A stretch of DNA of 42,975 nt, from NCBI GenBank assembly GCA_018007255.1, contig JAGOQT010000002.1, positions 1-42,975 on the forward strand, given 5' to 3'. The notes under the pieces are model-generated. The model ran no database searches. It worked only from the letters and a program-made list of their open reading frames with translations, and was not told the origin of the DNA. This DNA is from Phycisphaerae bacterium. Lineage in GTDB: Bacteria > Planctomycetota > Phycisphaerae > Sedimentisphaerales > Anaerobacaceae. Numbering within the stretch: position 1 is the first letter of the stretch; the number at the start of each line of letters is the position of its first letter. The position numbers and the translations under genes were made by a program. Positions 27,733 through 35,972 of the stretch are shown piece by piece.

Positions 27733-27769
27733 CCCGCATCTGGCTGGTCCAGTTTGGACGAGGACTCGG

Positions 27770-28528
27770 ATGGCGCGAAACGGACTTCAACCTGTGCTTG
27801 AAGGTCTGCCCGCGGAGGTGGGGCCGCTGCTGGAGGGCTTCTGCAAGCGGCTGCAGGCCCTGCTCAAGGACGACCTGCAGAGTCTCACGGTGGTGGGCAG
27901 CTGTGTGAGCGGGGACTTCCTTCCCGGCGTCAGCGACGTCAACACCCTGGTCCTGCTCTCCGAGCTCCACCAAGGCTCCCTGGCGGGATTGGCCGGGCTG
28001 GTGAAGGCCTTCAGGAGGCACCGGGTCTGTGCACCGTGGGTCATGACAGAGGCATGCCTGGAGCGATCGCGCAGGGTGTTCGGCGTCGAGTGGCTGGACT
28101 TTCAGGCACAGCACCTGACCCTGGTGGGCATGGACCCCTTGGTGGGCCTGACCTTTGAGAAGGCGGACGTGCGGCTGCAGTGCGAGCGGGAGCTGCAGGC
28201 CACGTTGGTGAGGCTGCGTGAAGGCCTGATCGCCGCGGGCCTCGACAGGGCTGCTGTCCGAGGACTGCTCATCCGCGCGGCCAAGTCCCTGTTGCCTGTG
28301 CTGAGGGCCATGCTCTGGCAGGTGGACCTGGAGCGCCCCCCCGGCAGGGGACCGACCTGCGGCCAGGCGTGGGAGGCCTTTGGCGTCCAGATGCAGGGCG
28401 TTCTGTCTGTGTTGAAGTGGCATGAGCAGGGTTGCAGGGTGTCGGCGAGGGACCTGGAGGTGGCCTTTGACTCGGTATACGCGGCGGTGGATCAACTGGC
28501 CTACCTCGTGGACGAGCTGGAGGTCTGA
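27770..28528 (+). CDS. Nucleotidyltransferase-fold protein with a degenerate active site
   Basis: A 252-aa protein. Residues 39-62 read LTVVGSCVSGDFLPGVSDVN then TLVL. This is the GS-x(n)-DxD pattern of the KNTase / polymerase-beta superfamily, but the second acidic residue is Asn (D56-V57-N58). The rest is helical, with many Leu and a C-terminal four-helix-like stretch (LLIRAAKSLLPVLRAMLW; VAFDSVYAAVDQLAYLVDELEV). Such SDVN/SDIN proteins are widespread and uncharacterised; catalysis is doubtful. ATG at 27770 has GAGGAC at a good distance. It is convergent with maf and shows no operon partner. Confidence 0.75.
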   Translation: MARNGLQPVLEGLPAEVGPLLEGFCKRLQALLKDDLQSLTVVGSCVSGDFLPGVSDVNTLVLLSELHQGSLAGLAGLVKAFRRHRVCAPWVMTEACLERSRRVFGVEWLDFQAQHLTLVGMDPLVGLTFEKADVRLQCERELQATLVRLREGLIAAGLDRAAVRGLLIRAAKSLLPVLRAMLWQVDLERPPGRGPTCGQAWEAFGVQMQGVLSVLKWHEQGCRVSARDLEVAFDSVYAAVDQLAYLVDELEV

Positions 28529-28738
28529 ACATGGGTCGGGGGGTCTTTGCGCGGAGCCGTTGGGCGGCCTGGTTGGGCCGAGTGCGAGGACCATCCGGGG
28601 CCGGTGTCTGCACCCTCCCATCGGAATCGGGTTTTGGGGCCGGGTTTGGGGCCTTTGCGGCCGGCCTGGGGGTCTCGGTCTCGCGAGCACAGGTCGGAGG
28701 GCACGCGCCGGGTCCGGAAGGCCCGGACGCAACGGAGG
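28529..28738. other. Intergenic region between convergent genes
   Basis: 210 bp, G/T-rich on the plus strand with several gggttttggggcc-like runs around 28630-28660. Open frames here look like chance frames in GC-rich DNA. No clear hairpin terminator is seen. Confidence 0.35.
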
Positions 28739-29380
28739 TCACGCTGTCCGGTACCCAGCCTTCGCCAGCATCCTGCCCAGGCACTCCAAAGGCAGCCCGA
28801 CCACGTTGGTGAGACTCCCGGCCAGGCGGTCCACCAGGGCGTCCCCCCCTTCCTGGATCGCATAGGCCCCGGCCTTGTCCCGCCACGTGCCGCCTCGGAT
28901 GTGCAGGCCGATCTGTTCCTCCGTCATGGGGCGTGGATACACGATGGTGGTGTCGCTGTCCACGAACTCGAGCCCGGCGGTCCGGCACACCAGGGCAAGG
29001 CCTGTGACCACCCGGTGGGGCCCGGAGAAGAGGCGTCGCACGATCTGCTCCGCGTCGGCCGCGTCGGCCGGCTTGCCGAGGATCCGTCCGTCCGACTCCA
29101 CCACGGTGTCTGCCCCGAGTACCCAGTGTCGCACCAGACCCGCGGCCACATCGCGGGCCTTGGCCAGGGCCAACTGCGTGGCGTAGGTCGCGGCGTCCAC
29201 ACCCTCCGAGGGGAAGGCGGATTCGTCCACGGAGGAAGGGACCACCCGGAAGCGGTACCCGGCCTGGGCCATGAGTTCCCTTCTCCGGGGCGACGCGGAG
29301 GCCAGGATCAGGGGCTGCTCATCGGCGGACCAGTTGGGCGCAGAAGGCAAGGTACTGTCGTTCGATCCCGTCCAGGTCAT
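28739..29380 (-). CDS. maf: Maf/YhdE-family nucleotide pyrophosphatase
   Basis: About 213 aa. Maf proteins hydrolyse dTTP/UTP or modified nucleoside triphosphates and can affect septation. Signatures are LILASASPRRRELM with the substrate-binding Ser/Arg, VDESAFPSEG, VLGADTVVESDGRILGKP with the catalytic Asp, and the terminal GLPLECLGRMLAKAG. The first in-frame ATG is at 29380, which makes the gene overlap the 3' end of the metallopeptidase gene by 62 bp; it lacks a clear ribosome-binding site. An internal TTG near 29350 would give a protein closer to the usual 190-200 aa. Translation is probably coupled to the upstream gene. Confidence 0.88.
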   Translation of the reverse strand: MTWTGSNDSTLPSAPNWSADEQPLILASASPRRRELMAQAGYRFRVVPSSVDESAFPSEGVDAATYATQLALAKARDVAAGLVRHWVLGADTVVESDGRILGKPADAADAEQIVRRLFSGPHRVVTGLALVCRTAGLEFVDSDTTIVYPRPMTEEQIGLHIRGGTWRDKAGAYAIQEGGDALVDRLAGSLTNVVGLPLECLGRMLAKAGYRTA

Positions 29381-30314
29381 CGGTCACATAGTACTCGAAG
29401 AGCTGTCGCCCAACAACGCGGTTCCAGCGCACGGTCTTGGGCACATTGCGGTCCGTGGCCACGGTCAGGGCGTGGGGATCCAACGGCCAGCGCCCCTTGA
29501 GCCCGTCGTTCAGGAGCCTTCGGAAACCGTCCCTATGCCTGCCCCCGTCGGCCTCCCTGAGGAAGCGGATCAGGGCGTACGCCTGGCCGTACAGGGTCTG
29601 GACCCGCTCCGATGGGTCGGTGGCCATGACCTCTCCGGGACTGGTGGTCAGGAGGGGGTCGAGGGGGATCAGGTCCCCCCTCACCATGGTCCTGCTGAGG
29701 GGTTCGATCCGATAGGCGTTGACCGCGGGCTCGAAGCGAATCCTGCCGTCCTCGCGGACGAAGGCCTCGAACATCATGGCCATGCCCTCATCCAGCCAAC
29801 TGGGCAGGCGGAATGCGAAGTGCCGGTTCACGAACTGGTGCCAGCCTTCGTGCGCCAAGGCGGCCAGGGTCCGCTGCAGGCCGATGTCGTAGGCGACGCA
29901 ACTGCCGTTGAAGCAATAGGCCCCTTCCTGGATCCTGAGGAAGAGTGCGGCGTGGGGCCCCGTGATTGCGCGGGTGAAGGCCTCCCATTGGGATCGGTCT
30001 GCGAACAGATACACACCGGAGTGGGTGCGGGGCCGGATCGGATCAGACAACTGGGCGTTGTACGCACAGTGGGCGGATTCCATCAGGTCAGGGACCTGGG
30101 CCAGGAGTCGCGGATCCAGGACGGTCGTGTAGATGAGATAGTGCTCGGTCTGCAGCCGGAGTCCGGGTCCAAAAGGGCTCGCCCACATGAGGACCCGTGT
30201 CCGCGCAGACGCAGCCGGATCAGGGATCCGGCTGCGTGCGGGGCCACCCTCCTCCCAGGGGACCGGCCCGAGACAGGCGCAGGCCAGTCCGACCATCATC
30301 ACCACGCTCCTCAT
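29319..30314 (-). CDS. DUF1570 / peptidase MA-like zinc metallopeptidase, secreted
   Basis: A 331-aa protein with a hydrophobic N-terminus (MRSVVMMVGLACACLG), probably a signal peptide though without a clean lipobox. The gluzincin motif HEGWH is at 155-159, followed by WLDEGMA with Glu176 as the probable third zinc ligand, the pattern of DUF1570-type proteins common in planctomycetes. A mature protease in the periplasm or on the surface is inferred. The start at 30314 was chosen because the signal-like segment begins there; the frame is open further upstream but does not look coding. It overlaps maf by 62 bp, so the pair is a small operon. Confidence 0.75.
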   Translation of the reverse strand: MRSVVMMVGLACACLGPVPWEEGGPARSRIPDPAASARTRVLMWASPFGPGLRLQTEHYLIYTTVLDPRLLAQVPDLMESAHCAYNAQLSDPIRPRTHSGVYLFADRSQWEAFTRAITGPHAALFLRIQEGAYCFNGSCVAYDIGLQRTLAALAHEGWHQFVNRHFAFRLPSWLDEGMAMMFEAFVREDGRIRFEPAVNAYRIEPLSRTMVRGDLIPLDPLLTTSPGEVMATDPSERVQTLYGQAYALIRFLREADGGRHRDGFRRLLNDGLKGRWPLDPHALTVATDRNVPKTVRWNRVVGRQLFEYYVTDDLDGIERQYLAFCAQLVRR

Positions 30315-30601
30315 GACTGGAGATGTCGTGTCTTGGGAGGGGGTGGGTTGAGCCCAATTGCGCGGCCCTCGGAAAGACTTCAAATCTCGGGCCGAACCGG
30401 ACGCGGGCCGCAGGATTATCTGCTCCAGGCGCGGCGGGCTCACCGTGTGCCCGCACGAGTACCGATAAGCGGGTCCGGTCGGGCAGACCCCCACACGGCC
30501 TCCTGCCCGTGGGCGCCCGGCCCGTTTGCCCTGTGCATGGGGGTTCGACTATAATGTCCGCGCCCGGGCCCGGATCCAGTGGAGCATCGGACCACGAGAC
30601 G
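30315..30601. other. Divergent intergenic region metallopeptidase / ispE
   Basis: This region of 287 bp holds the ispE promoter at 30526-30555. No minus-strand promoter for the metallopeptidase is convincing, and no gene is seen. Confidence 0.45.
30526..30555 (+). promoter_or_regulatory. Promoter of ispE
   Basis: TTGCCC (30526-30531), an 18-bp spacer and a consensus TATAAT (30550-30555). An in-frame ATG at 30554 overlaps the -10 and so cannot be the start; ATG at 30602 is used. Confidence 0.7.
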
Positions 30602-31504
30602 ATGAATACAAGACCCCAGTTCACGAGCACAGGCACCGGACTCCTGGTCCGGGCGCCCGCGAAGATCAACCTGAGTCTGCTGATTGCGGGCAAGCGACCG
30701 GACGGCTACCACGAGGTCGAGACCCTCATGGCCAAGGTCGACGTGTACGACGAGATCCGGATCGAGCCGGGTGTCCTTCCGGGCGTGGACCTTCGGTGTG
30801 AGGGCCCCCAGTGGGCCCCGGACGGGCCGGACAACCTCGTATTTCGCGCGGCCAGACTGCTCCTGGACGCCAGCGGCGTCCAGGCGGATATCCGCATCAC
30901 CTTGACCAAGAACGTGCCTGCCGGATCGGGCCTGGGTTCGGCCAGCAGCGATGCAGCCGCAACGCTCTTGGGGGTCGCCCGATTCCTGCACCTGGATGTC
31001 CCAGGGGACCAGTTGATGGATCTGGCCGGCCGGCTGGGCAGTGACACGGCCTTCTTCCTGAACGGTCCGCTGGCCCTGTGCACGGGTCGGGGGGAGCGGG
31101 TCCTGCCCGTAGTCCCGTCCTATGACTTCCTGGCCCTGCTGGTCCTGCCCGGGATCCACGTGTCCACGGCCAGGGTCTACGCCCAGTACGAGCACGACCC
31201 GGATCTGTACCGCACCGCGCATGACCGGATCGCGGCCCTCTTGTCCCAGGACAGGCTGGACCGGATTGCCCGCCTGGGGATGAACATGCTGGCCCCGACG
31301 TGCTTCCGTCTGGAGTGCGATCTGGCCCGGTTGAAGCACGGAATGGAGGCCCTGGGTGTGGGTCCGATGTGCCTGACGGGCAGTGGCTCGGCCCTGTACA
31401 AGATCCTGGGCAGGGGGGACGAGGCTCAGGCCAGGGAGGCCCAGGAAAAGCTCATGGCGCACGTCCATTGCCCAGTGTGGATCGTGGGGAACAACCGTTG
31501 GTAG
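30602..31504 (+). CDS. ispE: 4-diphosphocytidyl-2-C-methyl-D-erythritol kinase
   Basis: A 300-aa GHMP kinase of the non-mevalonate (MEP) isoprenoid pathway that phosphorylates CDP-methylerythritol. The start has RAPAKINLSLLIAGKRPDGYHEVETLM. The ATP-binding GHMP motif PAGSGLGSASSDAAATLLG lies around residues 110-128, and LTGSGSALYKILG is near the C-terminus. ATG at 30602 fits the position of the PAKINL motif. The product feeds isoprenoids such as the menaquinone side chain (MenA-like gene in this window) and undecaprenyl phosphate for MurA-derived peptidoglycan. Confidence 0.93.
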   Translation: MNTRPQFTSTGTGLLVRAPAKINLSLLIAGKRPDGYHEVETLMAKVDVYDEIRIEPGVLPGVDLRCEGPQWAPDGPDNLVFRAARLLLDASGVQADIRITLTKNVPAGSGLGSASSDAAATLLGVARFLHLDVPGDQLMDLAGRLGSDTAFFLNGPLALCTGRGERVLPVVPSYDFLALLVLPGIHVSTARVYAQYEHDPDLYRTAHDRIAALLSQDRLDRIARLGMNMLAPTCFRLECDLARLKHGMEALGVGPMCLTGSGSALYKILGRGDEAQAREAQEKLMAHVHCPVWIVGNNRW

Positions 31505-31549
31505 GAGGAGGGTACCCTGTCTGAGGAGGCGGCCAACACGGTCCCAGGC

Positions 31550-31849
31550 TCAGGCCGTGAGGTCCTCCATGACCCTGTCCAGCGTGGCATCCAGGCGGTC
31601 CTCCAGGTCGTACGTGCCTGCGTCCAGGCGGCGTCGCACACTCAGGACCTTGCCCCGTCGGACCTCCGGCAGCTCGCCGATCTTGCGCAGGACCTGTCCG
31701 ATGGGCGTGGTGTGGATGTTCTCCAGGATGGCCTCCATGAGGACATCATCCGTCAGGCTAGGAAGCCCCGAGGCCTGGCTCCATCCTGCGTCCCCGGCCT
31801 CCTGATGATCTTCGGACCGAATATTGGACATCTGAACTACCTTCGTCAT
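31550..31849 (-). CDS. FlgM-like small protein (possible anti-sigma-28 factor)
   Basis: A 99-aa protein. The C-terminal half (residues 60-99) reads LPEVRRGKVLSVRRRLDAGT then YDLEDRLDATLDRVMEDLTA. This resembles the FlgM C-terminal pattern VRxxKVxxLRxxIxxGxYxV that binds FliA (sigma-28); the N-terminal half is polar and looks disordered, as in FlgM. Related short proteins occur in planctomycetes. ATG at 31849 has GAGG 6 bp upstream. It is convergent with ispE. No flagellar gene lies in the window, so the anti-sigma role is only a suggestion. Confidence 0.6.
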   Translation of the reverse strand: MTKVVQMSNIRSEDHQEAGDAGWSQASGLPSLTDDVLMEAILENIHTTPIGQVLRKIGELPEVRRGKVLSVRRRLDAGTYDLEDRLDATLDRVMEDLTA

Positions 31850-31950
31850 GCGAGCCTCTTGCCTGAGATCCTTGGTCCTGCAACCGGCTCCGGACTCCAC
31901 AACAGTTTGTGGGTCTCAAGAATCCATTCTCAGACCCGGGATCAACATTG

Positions 31951-31979
31951 ATATCGACAGGGCCGACGAGATAACTTTA
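31951..31979 (-). promoter_or_regulatory. Candidate sigma-28-like promoter of the FlgM-like gene
   Basis: Minus-strand TAAAGTTA (31979-31972), 13 bp, then GTCGATAT (31958-31951). The FliA consensus is TAAAGTTT-N11-GCCGATAA; the halves match 7 of 8 and 6 of 8, but the spacer is 2 bp long. It lies about 100 bp upstream of the gene. Confidence 0.3.
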
Positions 31980-32142
31980 GACGAACTGCCCTATTGGAAA
32001 CAGTGGTATGCATGTGCCAACTGGCCTTGATTCAGGCCCAAACCGTGTTATCAGTATCAAAAAAATGGACCCGCCGTGTCTCCAGCCCATCTTGTGGTTT
32101 TCAGCCGGGTGGAGGAGGCCTTGCGTACGCCCCTATTCTATA

Positions 32143-32160
32143 CCATATGTTGTTGTATGG
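32143..32160. repeat. Short inverted repeat CCATA-N8-TATGG
   Basis: A perfect 5-bp inverted repeat with an 8-bp centre (tgttgttg) in an AT-rich intergenic stretch. It could be an operator half-site pair or a small hairpin; no partner gene is obvious. Confidence 0.3.
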
Positions 32161-32258
32161 GGATCTGTTCGAGGTGAGGTCCCGGGGGCAGGGTGGTCCA
32201 GCAAGGGGGTGGGCGACAGCCCATTCCATGTCGCCGGTGTCCTGCCCGGACGCCCTGC

Positions 32259-32288
32259 TTGACTGGTAGTATGGAGGCGTGGTATAAC
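32259..32288 (+). promoter_or_regulatory. Promoter of tRNA-Ser
   Basis: TTGACT (32259-32264), an 18-bp spacer and TATAAC (32283-32288). The mature tRNA begins 37 bp further on. Confidence 0.65.
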
Positions 32289-32325
32289 GCTCCTTCGCAG
32301 AGCCGGTCCCTCTTGTGAAGGTCTC

Positions 32326-32412
32326 GGAGAGGTGTCAGAGCGGCTTATCGAGCAGCCTTGGAAAGGCTGTGTAGGGTTTACCCTACCGTGGGTTCGAATC
32401 CCACCCTCTCCG
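32326..32412 (+). tRNA. tRNA-Ser (anticodon GGA)
   Basis: An 87-nt class II tRNA. Acceptor GGAGAGG pairs with CCTCTCC; the anticodon stem CAGCC/GGCTG encloses TTGGAAA with anticodon GGA (codon TCC). A long variable arm TGTAGGGTTTACCCTA identifies serine, the T arm is GTGGGTTCGAATCCCAC, and the discriminator is G. CCA is not encoded. Confidence 0.96.
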
Positions 32413-32463
32413 GTCTTGCCTGCCGGGCCTGCGCCCACCCCCGCGTGGTCCAGGCCCCTGTGA

Positions 32464-32479
32464 CCGGGCGCATGCCCGG
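32464..32479. terminator. GC hairpin between tRNA-Ser and topA
   Basis: CCGGGC-GCAT-GCCCGG is a perfect 6-bp stem between the convergent tRNA-Ser and topA ends. It lacks a U tract, so intrinsic termination is uncertain. Confidence 0.35.
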
Positions 32480-32497
32480 ACCCGTCCGATGTGCAGG

Positions 32498-34867
32498 CTA
32501 GGCCTTGGCCGGGGTGTGGGCCTTGGGCTTGCGACCCAGCAGGGTGTCTGCCTGATCGGCTGTGGCAGGGGGCCACTGGCCCGAGGCCTGAAGCTCCTTG
32601 AGGTGGTCGAGCTGCTTGATGCTCACGATGGTCCTGCACCGTGGGAACCGGCCGCACCCCATGAAGGGGCCCTTCTTGCCCTGTCGGATGACGAGTTCCC
32701 CCTGGCGGCACCTGTGGCACTTGATCCCGGTCGGCTCCGCAGGGGGTTTGGGCGGCAGGACGTTGCCCTGCTTGTCCAGCCTGAGCGTGGTCTTGCACTG
32801 GGGGTAGTCCGAGCAGCCCAGGAACTCGCCGAATCGGCCCCGCTTGAGGACCATGGGGTGCTGGCAGACCGGACAGAGGTGCTCGGTGACCACATTGTCC
32901 TGGATCATCTTGCCCGCCTTGTCGCAGGGGCTGGCGAACTTGCACTCCGGATATCCCGAGCAGCTCAGGAACCGGCCGTTCTTGCCCAGGCGGTAGACCA
33001 TGGGCTTGCCGCACTGGGTGCAGGTGTACTCGCTCGGTGTGACCTCGGCCTTGGCGTGCTTCATCTGCTGCTGGGCCGTCTCCAGGCTCTCCTTGAAGGG
33101 GCCATAGAACTCCTCCAGCACGCCCGCCCAATCCAAATGCTGTTCCTCGATCTGATCGAGCCGCCCCTCCATGAACCGCGTGAACGCGATGTCCATGATC
33201 GTGGGGAAGTACTCGTTGAGCTTGTCCGTGACCACCTCACCCAGGTCCGTGGTATGGAACTTCTTGTCCAACTGCTCGACGTAGCGGCGGTCCTGGATTG
33301 TGCTGATGATGGCGGCGTAGGTGCTGGGTCTGCCGATGCCTTCCTTCTCCAGGGCCTTGATCAGGGAGGCCTCGGTGTACCGGGCCGGGGGCTTGGTGAA
33401 GTGCTGCTCGGTGCGGAGGTCCACCACCCCGAGCCGCTGTCCGGCCTGGAGGGACGGAAGGGGCTGTTCGTTGGAGACCACGGGCCATACCCGGGTGTAT
33501 CCGTCGAAGACCTGGACGCGGCCCGTGGCCTTGTAGACGCAGGTCCCGAGGGTCGTGCGGGCGTGGATGTCCACGGTCGTGACGTTCCACCTCGCGGGCA
33601 GCATCTGCGAGGCTACGAAGCGTCGCCAGATCAGCTCGTAGAGCCTGGCCTGATCGTCGTTCAGGAAGGACCGGAGGTCCGCGGGCGTCATGTCCACGTC
33701 CGTAGGATGGATGGCCTCATGGGCCTCCTGTGCGTTCTTGTTGGAGGAGACGAAGGACCGGGCCTCCTTGGGCAGGTACCGGTCGCCGAAGTGGGACTGG
33801 ATGTGCTGTCGGACCTCGCGGAGCGCCTCGGCCGAGATCTGCGTGCTGTCCGTACGCATGTAGGTGATCAGGCCGAGCGATCCCATGGACCCCACGTCGA
33901 TCCCCTCGTACAACTGCTGGGCCACGCTCATGGTCCGCTTGGCCGAGAAGCCCAGGCGGGTGGCCGCAGCCTGCTGGAGGGTTGAGGTGATGAACGGGGG
34001 CGACGGCTGGGACACGGATTCCTTGGTCTCCATGCCGGCCACGGCGAACGAGGCCTGCTCGAGGGCCTCGAACACCTTCCGAGCCTCCTGCTCGTTGGAC
34101 GCGCGGAACGCGTCGTCCTGGACCCGCACCAGCTCGGCCTTGAAGGCATGGTGCTCGGCCAGCCACCGGTGGATCTGTTCGGACGAGGCCTCGGCCTTCC
34201 CCTCGCGAACGCTCGTCAGCTCCTGCCAGGAGGCCCGCAGATCCGCGCCCAGGTCCGCGGTGAAGATGGCGGGGATCAGCCAGTACTCCTCGGGCTTGAA
34301 CTGCCGGATCTGCCGCTCCCGCTCCACGATCATCTTGACCGCCACGGACTGGACCCGGCCCGCGGACAGGCCCCGCGTGACCTTCTTCCAGAGAAGGGGA
34401 CTGATCTGATAGCCCACGATCCGGTCCAACACCCGCCGGGCCTGCTGGGCCATGACCTTGTCCATGTTCAGGCGCCCGGGACGGGCAAAGGCCTGCTGGA
34501 TCGCGGATCGGGTGATCGCGTTGAAGATCACCCGGAACACCCTGTCTTCCGGCACGCCCAGGACCTGGGTCAGGTGCCAGGCAATGGCCTCGCCCTCCCG
34601 GTCTAAGTCGGTGGCCAGGTACAGGGTCCCGCATTGCCTGGCCGCGGCCTTGAGGGCGGCCACGGCCTTTCTCTTTCCCGGGAGGATCTCATAGGTGGGC
34701 TCGAATCGGCCCTCGATGTCCACGGAGAGGCCCTTGGAGGGGAGGTCGCGGACATGGCCCATGGAGGCCTTGACGTCATAGCCGTCGCCGAGGTACTTGT
34801 TGATCGTCTTGGCCTTGGCCGGCGACTCGACGATCACCAGGGCCTTGTCAGAGCGTGCTCGTGCCAT
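32498..34867 (-). CDS. topA: DNA topoisomerase I
   Basis: A 789-aa type IA topoisomerase that relaxes negative supercoils, opposing GyrB's enzyme. The TOPRIM domain has VIVESPAKAKTINKYLG and LATDLDREGEAIAWHL; the active-site Tyr lies in GLITYMRTDST. RPSTYAAIISTIQDRRYV is characteristic. The C-terminus carries three four-Cys zinc ribbons (CTQCGKPM...CSGYPEC; CPVCQHPM...CSDYPQC; CHRCRQGE...CGRFPRC) that bind single-stranded DNA, then a basic tail. ATG at 34867 is preferred over an upstream in-frame TTG at 34879 because MARARSDKALVIVESPAKA has the usual spacing. No strong ribosome-binding site is seen. Confidence 0.96.
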   Translation of the reverse strand: MARARSDKALVIVESPAKAKTINKYLGDGYDVKASMGHVRDLPSKGLSVDIEGRFEPTYEILPGKRKAVAALKAAARQCGTLYLATDLDREGEAIAWHLTQVLGVPEDRVFRVIFNAITRSAIQQAFARPGRLNMDKVMAQQARRVLDRIVGYQISPLLWKKVTRGLSAGRVQSVAVKMIVERERQIRQFKPEEYWLIPAIFTADLGADLRASWQELTSVREGKAEASSEQIHRWLAEHHAFKAELVRVQDDAFRASNEQEARKVFEALEQASFAVAGMETKESVSQPSPPFITSTLQQAAATRLGFSAKRTMSVAQQLYEGIDVGSMGSLGLITYMRTDSTQISAEALREVRQHIQSHFGDRYLPKEARSFVSSNKNAQEAHEAIHPTDVDMTPADLRSFLNDDQARLYELIWRRFVASQMLPARWNVTTVDIHARTTLGTCVYKATGRVQVFDGYTRVWPVVSNEQPLPSLQAGQRLGVVDLRTEQHFTKPPARYTEASLIKALEKEGIGRPSTYAAIISTIQDRRYVEQLDKKFHTTDLGEVVTDKLNEYFPTIMDIAFTRFMEGRLDQIEEQHLDWAGVLEEFYGPFKESLETAQQQMKHAKAEVTPSEYTCTQCGKPMVYRLGKNGRFLSCSGYPECKFASPCDKAGKMIQDNVVTEHLCPVCQHPMVLKRGRFGEFLGCSDYPQCKTTLRLDKQGNVLPPKPPAEPTGIKCHRCRQGELVIRQGKKGPFMGCGRFPRCRTIVSIKQLDHLKELQASGQWPPATADQADTLLGRKPKAHTPAKA

Positions 34868-34995
34868 ATCGTTCGTCAATCACAGGGAATCCATCACAGT
34901 CTTCCTGGCCGTGCACAGATTGCCGGTCCCGTGTCAACCGTCCTTGGTCCGATCTCCTGTTTCGGCGGTTGTGCGGACGCGATTTAGGATTTGGA

Positions 34996-35024
34996 CAAAT
35001 ACCCCCGGCCCATGGCCCTGTCAA
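34996..35024 (-). promoter_or_regulatory. Promoter of topA
   Basis: Minus-strand TTGACA (35024-35019), a 17-bp spacer and TATTTG (35001-34996). The leader is about 120 nt. Confidence 0.5.
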
Positions 35025-35064
35025 GCGAAAACGAAACGCCCCGGCCGCGCGCGACTGGGGGGAG

Positions 35065-35919
35065 CTACAGGCTGGAGAGGATCGTGGTCCCGTTGAACAG
35101 GGCGTGGATGAGGATGGGCTGCCACAAGGACCCGCTCCGCTCGTAGGCGTACCCCATGCCCGCGCCCAGGACGAACAGGGCCGGCCAGTGTTCCACGTTC
35201 TGGTGGATCAGGGCGAAGAAGAGGGACGTCACGGCGATCGCGGACCAGGGTCTGTCCACCCAGGAGCGGATCGTGCTCTGCACGAGCCCGCGGAAGAGCA
35301 GCTCCTCGACCAGGGGTGCGACCACCACGGCCGTGACGACGATGGAGGCCGCAAGGGACCAGTGGGGGCAGTCCTGCAAGAGCTGCAGTTCCCTGTGCTG
35401 CTCCATCTGGTACGTGGGACCGCGCACAGACTGCCCGGCCCAGACCGTCACCTGGACCATGGCCAGGAACGGGGGCAGGATCGCCAGGAAGGCCACGCAC
35501 GCGTGGACCAGGTCACGGGGCAGGCCGGCCCATCGCAGGCCCAGGCCCTTGAGGCGCCGGGCGAAGCCTCGCCAGGAGATGACCAGGGCGATGCACGCGG
35601 TGGCCAGGCCGCACAGGGACATCACCAGGTTGGCCGCCAGGTCGATGTGCCACGGCGGGTGCCCGGCCAGGCGCGACCGCACGGGAATCATGGCGTAGGG
35701 GGGCACCAGCATGTACACCATGAGGGCCAGGATGACCACGGCCGGATGGATGTGGTTCCTCCGCACCGGGGCTCGGACCAGGGAGCAACGGCCCAGCGAT
35801 GTCCTCAGCAGCCAGATCACGAGGATGGCCACGCCCGCCGCATAGACCAGGTTGAACGGGTCGACGGTCCGAGCCCACTGCCTGCCCCACTCGGCGAACC
35901 GGGTCACGCTGGTCTCCAT
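35065..35919 (-). CDS. CPBP-family intramembrane glutamic endopeptidase
   Basis: A 284-aa polytopic membrane protein with about seven hydrophobic segments. The CPBP/Abi (Rce1-like) motifs are present in order: EELLFRG (Glu205, Glu206, Arg210), FFALIHQ (His239) and IHALFNG (His272). Members cleave prenylated or membrane substrates or act in bacteriocin immunity; the substrate is unknown here. ATG at 35919 follows a short AGGAC. It diverges from murA across 143 bp. A TATAGG near 35927-35932 on the minus strand may be its -10. Confidence 0.88.
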   Translation of the reverse strand: METSVTRFAEWGRQWARTVDPFNLVYAAGVAILVIWLLRTSLGRCSLVRAPVRRNHIHPAVVILALMVYMLVPPYAMIPVRSRLAGHPPWHIDLAANLVMSLCGLATACIALVISWRGFARRLKGLGLRWAGLPRDLVHACVAFLAILPPFLAMVQVTVWAGQSVRGPTYQMEQHRELQLLQDCPHWSLAASIVVTAVVVAPLVEELLFRGLVQSTIRSWVDRPWSAIAVTSLFFALIHQNVEHWPALFVLGAGMGYAYERSGSLWQPILIHALFNGTTILSSL

Positions 35920-35972
35920 GTCCTGGACCCTATATCTCCCTATCTGCCAGTACTGCTAATTGTGCACCAGAC

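Larger units (their letters stand above)
27384..27769. other. Divergent intergenic region between ParA-CBM48 and nucleotidyltransferase-like genes
   Basis: The 386 bp hold the minus-strand promoter at 27496-27523 and the plus-strand promoter at 27704-27732. Between them I see no gene and no repeat. Confidence 0.5.
31850..32325. other. Intergenic region between the FlgM-like gene and tRNA-Ser
   Basis: The 476 bp hold the sigma-28-like site (31951-31979), an inverted repeat CCATA-N8-TATGG (32143-32160) and the tRNA-Ser promoter (32259-32288). AT-rich patches lie at 31960-32060. No coding sequence is supported. Confidence 0.45.

Noticed and set aside
28529-28738. Overlapping open frames in the gap between the nucleotidyltransferase-like gene and maf
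   Set aside because: All frames are Arg/Pro/Gly-rich, with no start signal or motif; they look like chance frames in GC-rich DNA.
30554-30601. Upstream in-frame ATG for ispE at 30554
   Set aside because: It overlaps the consensus TATAAT -10 element, so it is not in the mRNA.
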